64,000 nt of DNA. Source: Stomatobaculum longum. GTDB taxonomy: Bacteria; Bacillota; Clostridia; Lachnospirales; Lachnospiraceae. The notes below the pieces were generated by a model. The model ran no database searches and was not told the DNA's origin. It saw only the letters and a program-made list of their open reading frames with translations. The position numbers and the translations under genes are program-made. Position 1 is the first letter of the stretch; each line of letters starts with the position of its first letter. Shown here in pieces: positions 57,397 through 64,000 of the stretch. The stretch is taken from positions 1 to 64,000 of the forward strand of contig JH590862.1 of assembly GCA_000242235.1 (NCBI GenBank). Direction: 5' to 3'.

Positions 57397-59728
57397 CTGT
57401 CTCTTCTCCCCGTCCTGTCAGCGCAAGCGCTGCAAGTTCCCGAAACTCTCTGATATAGTACAACTTTAATCCTGCCGTAACTTCCTTCGGCAGCGCTGTA
57501 ATCTCCGCGCGATTTTCGTACGGCAGTGCGAGCGCCGTGAAGCGCTCCCGTCTCGCCGCAAGTAACTTCTCTTTCAGACCGCCGACCGGCAGAATATGGC
57601 CGCGCAGCGTGATTTCGCCTGTCACCGCGAGATCGGCGCGCACCGTCTCGTGCCGGAAGGCCGAGAGCAGCGCAAGCGCCATCGCGGCGCCGGCACTCGG
57701 CCCGTCCTTCGGAATTGCCCCGGCCGGAATGTGCAGGTGAAAGTCGTGCTCGCGGAAGTAGCCGCTCGGCGTGCCGCGCTCTACCGCAAGCTGCCTTGCG
57801 ACCACGAGCGCCAATTCCGCAGACTCCCGCATCACGGCGCCCATCTGCCCGGTCGGCCGAAAGAGCCCTCTGCCGACATTGACCTCGACCTCAACCGAGA
57901 GTGCCACGCCGCCCGCCGCGGTGTACGCGAGCCCGTGGGCCACGCCGACTTCGTCCCGCCGGTGACTCCGTTTTGCCGGAAAGCGCGCCTTACCGAGGTA
58001 GTCCTCGAGATTTCCCGCCGTAATCGCGAAGCGCTCCCGCTTCTTTAAGAGAAGCTGCCTCACGCACTTTTCCGTGAGCGCGCGGAGCTCCCGCTCAACG
58101 CCGCGCACCCCCGCCTCCCGCGTGTAGCAGCGAATCAGCGTCCTGACAGCGCCGTCCGTCAGTGAAAACTGCTCTGCCGTGAGACCCGCGTTCCGGCGCG
58201 CCCGCGGCAGGAGATAGCGCCGCGCAATGTGAAATTTCTCGGCCTCCGTGTAGCTGCTGAGGTAAATCAGATTCATGCGATCCATGAGCGGCGCCGGTAT
58301 GCCCTCGGTTGTATTCGCCGTCGCGAGGAAAAAGACCTGTGAGAGGTCCATCGGCAGTTCCACATAGTGATCGCGGTAGCTCCGGTTCTGCGAGCTGTCG
58401 AGCACCTCAAGAAGTGCCGCAGCGGCCGCCTGGCCCCGGTAGTCTTTCGAAAGTTTGTCGATCTCATCCAGCAGAATCAACGGGTTCTTGCTGCCCGCGC
58501 GCCGGAGAGCCTCCGCAATCCGCCCCGGCATCGCACCGACATAAGTTCTGCGGTGGCCGCGGAGTTCGGCTTCGTCCTGAATGCCGCCGAGGCTGATGCG
58601 CACATAACGCCGTCCAAGTGCGCGCGCGATGCTCTCGGCAATCGACGTTTTGCCCGTTCCGGGCGGTCCCACAAGGCAGAGTACATCCTGCGAAGCCGTC
58701 GGGTTCAATTTCCGCACGGCGAGGCAGTTCAGTATCTTCTCTTTGACAGTTTCAAGACCGTAATGATCCCGTTCGAGCACGCGCTTTGCCGCGGCGAGAT
58801 TCGCCGTATCCTCCGTGACGCGGTCAAACGGCAGCGCCAGCACCGTGTCGAGGTAATTCTGCTGCAAGGCAAATTCCTGTGTTCCCTGCGGCAGATGCCG
58901 GAGCCGCAAAGTCTCCCGGCGAAGCGCCTGCTTCACCTCGTCCCCGGCGGGCAGCGCGTCAATCTTTTCCGCATAGGCTTTTACATCGTCCGCGGTGCCT
59001 GCATCCTCCCCGAGTTCCTCTTCGATGATGCGAAGCTGCTCCCGCAACATGAATTCGCGCTGGCTCCGGTCGAGACGCACGCGAAGCTTCTGCTCATACT
59101 CATGGCGCATCCGCACGACATCAATTTCGCGCGAGAGTTCACCGGTCAGAACCTCGTAAAACTCATCGCCCGTATTGCACTCGAGCAGGCGCTGCCCCGT
59201 GCCCCAGGCCCAGGGGAGCTGCGAAGAGCTGTCCCTGAGAAGCTGCATGAGTCCGGTCTGCGAGATGAGCCGCGGAAGGTACTTCTCCGCAAAGGCCTTG
59301 TCCTCCCGCGCGTAGAGCTGCAGATAACCCTTCAGCGCGCGGAGCATGGCTTCTTTCTCCTTGCTGTCCTTCTCGATTTCCCGAAGCGGCGCGTTATATA
59401 ATTCCGCCTCGTAGATATCGCCCTCCAGAACCAGCTGTTCCACGCTGCAACGCCGTATACCGAACAGCATTGCGCGCCGCGTATCCCGCGAGGTCCGCGT
59501 GAGCGAGCGAATCTGGCACAGCGTGCCGTAGCGGTATGTGCCGCTCACCCCCGGATCCAACGCCTCCGGATTTTTTTGTGCCACCAGAAAAATCAGGCCG
59601 TCCCGCACCATGGCTTCCTCGACAGCTGCGACGGTCCGGCTGCGGCTCAGGTCAAAACGAGCCACGCCGCCCGGCAGGACAACCTGCGCGCGCATCGCAA
59701 CCACAGGATATCTTCTCCTTGTCCTCAT
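57296..59728 (-). CDS. lon: ATP-dependent protease Lon
   Basis: 810 residues with the LonA layout: N-terminal LAN domain (about 1-200), coiled coil, AAA+ module (Walker A GPPGTGKTSIAESIA, Walker B ILLDEIDKLS), sensor regions and a C-terminal serine protease domain with Ser678 in PKDGPSAGAAMA and the catalytic Lys in GGLKEKLLAA. It degrades misfolded and regulatory proteins. The C-terminal tail (about 38 residues, acidic, beginning after AALALTG) is not typical and overlaps ysxC. The start has AGGAGGAGGTC but sits only about 30 nt from the clpX terminator-like hairpin. Confidence 0.95.
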   Translation of the reverse strand: MRTRRRYPVVAMRAQVVLPGGVARFDLSRSRTVAAVEEAMVRDGLIFLVAQKNPEALDPGVSGTYRYGTLCQIRSLTRTSRDTRRAMLFGIRRCSVEQLVLEGDIYEAELYNAPLREIEKDSKEKEAMLRALKGYLQLYAREDKAFAEKYLPRLISQTGLMQLLRDSSSQLPWAWGTGQRLLECNTGDEFYEVLTGELSREIDVVRMRHEYEQKLRVRLDRSQREFMLREQLRIIEEELGEDAGTADDVKAYAEKIDALPAGDEVKQALRRETLRLRHLPQGTQEFALQQNYLDTVLALPFDRVTEDTANLAAAKRVLERDHYGLETVKEKILNCLAVRKLNPTASQDVLCLVGPPGTGKTSIAESIARALGRRYVRISLGGIQDEAELRGHRRTYVGAMPGRIAEALRRAGSKNPLILLDEIDKLSKDYRGQAAAAALLEVLDSSQNRSYRDHYVELPMDLSQVFFLATANTTEGIPAPLMDRMNLIYLSSYTEAEKFHIARRYLLPRARRNAGLTAEQFSLTDGAVRTLIRCYTREAGVRGVERELRALTEKCVRQLLLKKRERFAITAGNLEDYLGKARFPAKRSHRRDEVGVAHGLAYTAAGGVALSVEVEVNVGRGLFRPTGQMGAVMRESAELALVVARQLAVERGTPSGYFREHDFHLHIPAGAIPKDGPSAGAAMALALLSAFRHETVRADLAVTGEITLRGHILPVGGLKEKLLAARRERFTALALPYENRAEITALPKEVTAGLKLYYIREFRELAALALTGRGEETDGEESDNSTPLSGRCLWEKAAEREEGEGEEERN

Positions 59729-59761
59729 GACCTCCTCCTATCTTCGTGCCGCAAATGACTC

Positions 59762-59785
59762 AAAAGGCGGGCATATGCCCGCCTT
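59762..59785 (-). terminator. Perfect palindromic terminator after clpX
   Basis: A perfect palindrome (AAGGCGGGCAT/ATGCCCGCCTT) followed by TTTTG on the minus strand, 68 nt after the clpX stop. It lies just ahead of the lon ribosome binding site. Confidence 0.75.
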
Positions 59786-59852
59786 CCTGTCACAAGTCTC
59801 GTGTTCACACACTATTCTGTTTCTGTACTCTTTTCTTTGGATATGCGCGCCG

Positions 59853-61142
59853 TCAGGCAATCTCGCCCGGCCGCGAGGGTTTCTCGCGATCCCGCTGAAT
59901 GCTCGACTCGCGGTGCACAATCTGCGGTCCGGCCTCATGCCGTACCATCTCCTCCGTGACCGTGCAAATGCCGACGGACTCATCGGAGGGCACTTCGTAC
60001 ATCAAATCCATCATCACATCTTCGACAATCGCGCGAAGACCTCTGGCGCCGGTCTTTCGCTCCAGCGCGAGGTGAGCGATTTCGCGCACCGCCCCCTCCG
60101 TGAACTCGAGTTTCACATTGTCGAGCTCAAAGAGCTTCCGGTACTGCTTGATCAGAGCATTCTTCGGCGCAGTCAGAATCTGCACCAGTGCATTCTCATC
60201 GAGCAAATCCAGCGCGACCGTAATCGGCACGCGACCGATGAACTCCGGAATCAGACCGTACTTCACAAGATCCTGCGGCATGACCTGGTGGAAGAGTTCA
60301 TCCACCTCCCGCGCATTCTTCGCGACCACCTGGGAGTTGAAGCCCAGACCGCCGCTGCCGAGACGAGAGTCGACAATCTTCTCGAGACCGTCGAATGCGC
60401 CGCCGCAAATGAAGAGAATATTGGTTGTATCGATCTGAATGAGCTCCTGGTGGGGGTGCTTCCGTCCGCCCTGTGGCGGCACCGAGGCAATCGTGCCCTC
60501 CAGAATCTTTAAGAGCGCCTGCTGCACACCTTCGCCCGAGACATCCCGGGTGATAGATACATTTTCGCTCTTTTTGGTGATTTTGTCAATTTCATCGATG
60601 TAAACAATGCCGTATTCGGCACGTTTCACATCATCTCCCGCCGCCTGAATCAGCTTCAGCAGGATATTCTCGACGTCCTCGCCGACATAGCCCGCCTCCG
60701 TGAGCGTCGTCGCATCCGCAATCGCAAACGGCACGTTCAGAATCTTGGCCAGCGTCTGCGCGAGATAGGTCTTGCCCGAACCCGTCGGACCGAGCATTAA
60801 GATATTACTCTTCTGAATCTCGACGTCGGAGTCCGTATTGGACATGATACGCTTGTAGTGGTTGTAGACCGCGACCGAGAGTACCTTCTTGGCCGTCTCC
60901 TGGCCGATGACATACTCATCGAGAAAGGTCTTGATTTCCTTCGGGCGCAGGAGGTTGATGCCTTTTAAGCCGCTCGCCGCCGCGTCGTCCTCCGGAAATT
61001 CCTCCTGCAGGATCTCGTTGCAGAGCGCCACGCACTCATCGCAAATGTAGACGCCGTTCGGTCCCGACAGGAGTTTTCTCACATGGTCTTCCGTCTTGCC
61101 ACAGAAAGAGCAACGCACATGTTCCCCGTTCTTATTGGGCAT
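59853..61142 (-). CDS. clpX: ClpXP unfoldase ATPase ClpX
   Basis: 429 residues. An N-terminal C4 zinc-binding domain (RCSFCGK...CDECVALC) is followed by an AAA+ domain with Walker [16 protein letters not shown], Walker [10 protein letters not shown] and pore loop GYVGED. The IGF-type loop that docks on ClpP lies in the helical part. It unfolds tagged substrates and feeds them to ClpP. It starts 22 nt after clpP with AAAAGGAGAAG. Confidence 0.97.
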   Translation of the reverse strand: MPNKNGEHVRCSFCGKTEDHVRKLLSGPNGVYICDECVALCNEILQEEFPEDDAAASGLKGINLLRPKEIKTFLDEYVIGQETAKKVLSVAVYNHYKRIMSNTDSDVEIQKSNILMLGPTGSGKTYLAQTLAKILNVPFAIADATTLTEAGYVGEDVENILLKLIQAAGDDVKRAEYGIVYIDEIDKITKKSENVSITRDVSGEGVQQALLKILEGTIASVPPQGGRKHPHQELIQIDTTNILFICGGAFDGLEKIVDSRLGSGGLGFNSQVVAKNAREVDELFHQVMPQDLVKYGLIPEFIGRVPITVALDLLDENALVQILTAPKNALIKQYRKLFELDNVKLEFTEGAVREIAHLALERKTGARGLRAIVEDVMMDLMYEVPSDESVGICTVTEEMVRHEAGPQIVHRESSIQRDREKPSRPGEIA

Positions 61143-61164
61143 GTTTCTTTTCTTCTCCTTTTAC

Positions 61165-61746
61165 TCAGTGATGCGCAATGACTTCGTCGATGAGGCCGTA
61201 CTCCTTGGCCTCCGCCGCCGTCATGTAGTTGTCACGCTCGGTGTCGCGCGCAATCACCTCGAGATCCTTCCCGGTATTCGCCGCGAGAATCTCGTTCAAC
61301 TTATTGCGTGTCTTCAAAATCTGCTCGGCGACAATGCGGATCTCCGTCTCCTGCCCCTGAGCACCGCCGGAGGGCTGGTGAATCATAATCTCCGCGTTCG
61401 GGAGCGCATAGCGCTTGCCCTTGGTGCCGCCGGAGAGCAGGAACGCGCCCATGCTCGCCGCCATACCGATGCAGATCGTCGAGACATCGCACTTCACATA
61501 CTGCATGGTGTCGTAAATGGCCATGCCCGCCGTCACGCTGCCGCCCGGGCTGTTGATGTAGAGGTTGATGTCCTTGTCCGGATCCTCGGACTCGAGGAAC
61601 AGGAGCTGCGCGACCACGAGGCCCGCGCTCACATCATTGACCTCCTCATCGAGGAAGATGATTCTGTCCTTTAAGAGGCGGGAAAAGATATCGTAGCTCC
61701 GCTCGCCCCGGCTGGACTCCTCCACCACATATGGCACTAAACTCAT
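61165..61746 (-). CDS. clpP: ATP-dependent Clp protease proteolytic subunit
   Basis: 193 residues with the ClpP serine peptidase motifs: [14 protein letters not shown] around the catalytic Ser, and [13 protein letters not shown] around the catalytic His. The start at 61746 ([11 protein letters not shown]) follows AGGAGAAATCAG at ideal spacing; an earlier in-frame ATG (61767) overlaps tig and has no ribosome binding site. It forms a tetradecameric barrel working with ClpX. Confidence 0.96.
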   Translation of the reverse strand: MSLVPYVVEESSRGERSYDIFSRLLKDRIIFLDEEVNDVSAGLVVAQLLFLESEDPDKDINLYINSPGGSVTAGMAIYDTMQYVKCDVSTICIGMAASMGAFLLSGGTKGKRYALPNAEIMIHQPSGGAQGQETEIRIVAEQILKTRNKLNEILAANTGKDLEVIARDTERDNYMTAAEAKEYGLIDEVIAHH

Positions 61747-61763
61747 CTGATTTCTCCTGACTT

Positions 61764-63050
61764 TCACTGGAGCTTTGCCTCCGCGACGAGGAAGTCGACT
61801 GCCTCCTGGATCTTTAAATCCATCGCCAGCTCTTCTCTCTGCTCCGCGCTGACATACTCCTTCATCTTCTCCGGTGCAATCTTGTAAGCCTCGGCCATCT
61901 TCGCGATCTCGGCGTCGATTGCCTCCTCGCTGACCGCGATATTCTCGGCCTTGACGACCTCCTCGAGCACCAGTCTGGTCTTTAAGTTTCTCTCGGCCTG
62001 CGGGCGGAACTGCTCTTTCAGCTTCTCGACCGTCATGCCGGTGTACTGCAGGTACTGCTCGAGCGGCAGACCCTGGGACTGCATGCGGCGCGCATAGTCA
62101 TCGAGCATCTGCTCGCACTGCATCTCGACCATCGGTGCCGGAAGCGCGAGCTCTGCGTTCTCGACGACCTTCTCGACGACATTGTTCTCGTTCTGTGCCG
62201 CCGCGCTCTTTGCCTTTGCCTCTTCGAGCTGCTTCTTCAGATCCGCCTTGTACTCGTCGAGCGTCTCGAACTGCGAAATCTCGCTCGCGAACTCATCGTT
62301 CAGCTCCGGGAGATCCTTTCTCTGAATCTCGAGCAGCTTGCAGGCAAAGACCGCTTCCTTGCCCGCGAGTTCCTTCGCGTGATACTCGGTCGGGAAGGTC
62401 ACATTGACATCGAAGCTGTCGCCGGTCTTGTGGCCCACAATCTGCTCCTCAAAGCCGTCGATGAAGCTGCCGCTGCCGAGAACCAGCGGATAGTTCTCAC
62501 CCTTGCCGCCGTCAAAGTGCACGCCGTCAATGCTGCCGTCAAAATCAATCTTGACATTGTCGCCCATCTCCGCCGCACGGTCATCGACCGTCACAAGGCG
62601 GGCGTTCTTCTCAAGCTCCTTCTGCAGTGCCTCGTTGAGGTCCTCGTCGGTCACCGTCGCATCCGCCTTCTGCACCTCAACGCCCTTATACTGGCCGAGC
62701 TTGACTTCCGGCTTCGTCGCAACCGTCGCCGTATAGACGAGATCCTTGTCCGTGCCGATCTCTGTCACATTGATCTCCGGGCGGGACACAATCGTGAGGC
62801 CGCTCTCCTTAGCTGCCTCCGGATAGGTATCGTTGATGCAGCTGTTCACAGCGCTCTCAAAGAACACGCCCTGGCCATAGAACTTCTCAATGACTGCCTG
62901 CGGCACATGACCCTTCCGGAAACCCTGCACCTGATACTTGCCCTTCTCGCGGTTGTATGCTGCAGTGACTGCTTTCTGAAACTCTGCCTGCGGCACAGTC
63001 ACCGTAATCACCGCCATGTTGTTTTCTTTCTGCTCTACCTGAAATCCCAT
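61764..63050 (-). CDS. tig: Trigger factor
   Basis: 428 residues with the three trigger-factor parts: an N-terminal ribosome-binding domain ([14 protein letters not shown] near 44), an FKBP-type peptidyl-prolyl isomerase domain (about 155-245: [21 protein letters not shown]), and a long C-terminal helical arm. It binds nascent chains at the ribosome exit. It heads the tig-clpP-clpX-lon-ysxC cluster and has AGGAGGACGTCCAG before ATG. Confidence 0.96.
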   Translation of the reverse strand: MGFQVEQKENNMAVITVTVPQAEFQKAVTAAYNREKGKYQVQGFRKGHVPQAVIEKFYGQGVFFESAVNSCINDTYPEAAKESGLTIVSRPEINVTEIGTDKDLVYTATVATKPEVKLGQYKGVEVQKADATVTDEDLNEALQKELEKNARLVTVDDRAAEMGDNVKIDFDGSIDGVHFDGGKGENYPLVLGSGSFIDGFEEQIVGHKTGDSFDVNVTFPTEYHAKELAGKEAVFACKLLEIQRKDLPELNDEFASEISQFETLDEYKADLKKQLEEAKAKSAAAQNENNVVEKVVENAELALPAPMVEMQCEQMLDDYARRMQSQGLPLEQYLQYTGMTVEKLKEQFRPQAERNLKTRLVLEEVVKAENIAVSEEAIDAEIAKMAEAYKIAPEKMKEYVSAEQREELAMDLKIQEAVDFLVAEAKLQ

Positions 63051-63122
63051 CTGGACGTCCTCCTGGATAATCTGTTCTCTGAATTAGCATATTACTTGCA
63101 AAAGAGACATATTCAGTAGAAC

Positions 63123-63151
63123 AGTATAGCACAGAGGCACGCTTGTCACAA
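63123..63151 (-). promoter_or_regulatory. tig-clpPX operon promoter
   Basis: Minus strand: TTGTGA (63146-63151), 17-nt spacer, extended -10 TGC-TATACT (63123-63128). Transcription starts about 70 nt before tig. No CtsR or CIRCE operator was seen in the leader. Confidence 0.65.
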
Positions 63152-63877
63152 TGCTTTTCCGGCGTTGCGGGAGAGCATCTTCTCCGCGAGATAAAAGGCG
63201 CGCGCCGTGCGCTTCGCGTTGTCGTCGAAATGACCGCCCGGATTCCACTCGAGCACCAGGGTGCCCGGCTGCATGCGCTCCGACAGTTGTTCATGGTACT
63301 GCCGCATTAAGTTGCCGCAGCTCGCCATCATTTCGTTCCGGGCCTTTTCCTCCCTGTCGCCGAGACTTAAGGAGAGTACCTTGACGCGCGGGGTTCTGCC
63401 CCTCTGGTACTTCATGAACCCCTGAAACCAGAGCGAGGGTGAGGCCGCAGCGACCGCGGCGAACGCATCCGTCCGGTAGGACGCCCAGAGCGAGAAGAAA
63501 CCGGCGAGCGAATAGCCGCCGAGCAGCACGGGGCAGTCCTCCGGCAAATCGTAGCGCGCGCGAAGCGCCGGAATCAGTGAAAGCAGCTTCTCGAGGAAAG
63601 CGGGCGCACCGTCTCCGAAGAGACTGTTGCCCGAGGGCTGGGGCGCTTCCCAGGGGGCAAGCTCACGCATCCAGTCATTGACCCGGACCGCGACCAGCAG
63701 GCCGCGATCGGCGAGCTTTTCCTTTTCTTCAAATGCGGCGAGAAACTTTGCCTCTTCTTCCATGCCCTCTAAATCGTGCTCATCTGCCGGCTGCAGGAGC
63801 AGATAGGCCGCCCCCGCGCTGCCGCAGGCAAAACACTCGCGCTGTAACAGCGAAAACTCTTCCCGTATGTTTGCCAT
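63146..63877 (-). CDS. Predicted alpha/beta hydrolase (esterase-like)
   Basis: 243 residues with a putative esterase fold of the EsteraseD/enterochelin-esterase type. The nucleophile elbow is GGYSLAGFFSLW, preceded by a catalytic-pocket-like DLPEDCPVLL and followed by ASPSLWF. The C-terminal GGHFDD could hold the catalytic His. The first 60 residues are less typical. The substrate is unknown. The gene's 3' end carries the -35 box of the tig promoter. Confidence 0.75.
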   Translation of the reverse strand: MANIREEFSLLQRECFACGSAGAAYLLLQPADEHDLEGMEEEAKFLAAFEEKEKLADRGLLVAVRVNDWMRELAPWEAPQPSGNSLFGDGAPAFLEKLLSLIPALRARYDLPEDCPVLLGGYSLAGFFSLWASYRTDAFAAVAAASPSLWFQGFMKYQRGRTPRVKVLSLSLGDREEKARNEMMASCGNLMRQYHEQLSERMQPGTLVLEWNPGGHFDDNAKRTARAFYLAEKMLSRNAGKAL

Positions 63878-63883
63878 CCCGCT

Positions 63884-64000
63884 TCACGCCTCTCCGGCTT
63901 CCCGGAGAATGCGCGCCCCCGCCTGGCAGGCGTCACAGAGGCAGTTCGGCTCTCCGTTTGCCTTTGCCGCTTCCGCTGCCGTTTTGGTTGCCGCCGCCGC
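63884..64000 (-). CDS. C-terminal end of an unidentified protein (cut by window edge)
   Basis: The last 38 codons of a minus-strand frame entering from the right edge. The visible part has an Ala/Lys-rich stretch, then a Cys cluster (NCLCDACQAG) and an ARILREAGEA tail before TGA. It ends 6 nt before the esterase start, so the two are probably co-transcribed. Too little is visible to name it. Confidence 0.55.
   Translation of the reverse strand, partial: AAAATKTAAEAAKANGEPNCLCDACQAGARILREAGEA

Overview
The window looks like chromosome of a fairly G+C-rich Firmicute, most likely an oral or gut Lachnospiraceae. The evidence is the 16S sequence, the tig-clpP-clpX-lon-ysxC order, strong AGGAGG-type ribosome binding sites, a TPP riboswitch of Firmicute type, and helical-repeat/actin-like proteins of a kind I associate with Lachnospiraceae. 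I cannot name the species. Nearly every gene is on the minus strand.

Layout. 1-2035: 5' part of an rRNA operon read leftwards (promoter, 16S, 5S, tRNA-Ala), with 5S lying before tRNA-Ala. 2240-6860: topoisomerase IV genes parE-parC behind a tRNA-Gly(CCC) gene, with degenerate repeats of the parC 3' end. 6845-12060: a Fur-family regulator, then the operon ftcD-fchA-gltS-fhs for formimino-glutamate and one-carbon metabolism. 12222-15107: a TPP-riboswitch-controlled pyrimidine/thiamine-precursor ABC transporter. 15115-20912: L,D-transpeptidase, asnA, a dihydrouridine synthase and a two-domain PPK2 kinase.

20913-35020 is the accessory island. It is a nine-gene leftward operon encoding a type I BREX phage-defence system: an XRE regulator, brxA, brxB, brxC, pglX, three inserted genes, and pglZ. 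brxL is absent. The inserted genes are a double zinc-ribbon protein, an unrecognised 262-residue protein overlapping it, and an AlbA/Schlafen ATP-binding protein broken by an in-frame amber codon. The specificity part of pglX is much more AT-rich than the rest of the gene.

35019-44260: typA, an ATC-hydrolase-like protein, a KtrAB-type potassium uptake pair, a lipoprotein followed by a domain remnant, a class A penicillin-binding protein and a YigZ protein. 45002-56081: one long leftward operon holding a giant helical-repeat protein, an actin/Hsp70-like protein, a repeat protein, valS, folC, a 48-codon microgene and a membrane TPR protein. 56111-64000: a DUF4364 regulator, then the proteostasis cluster tig-clpP-clpX-lon-ysxC, a predicted esterase and the end of an unknown gene.

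The best candidates for something undescribed are the zinc-ribbon/262-residue pair inside BREX and the actin-like/giant-repeat three-gene module upstream of valS. No CRISPR array, insertion sequence, integrase or attachment site was recognised.
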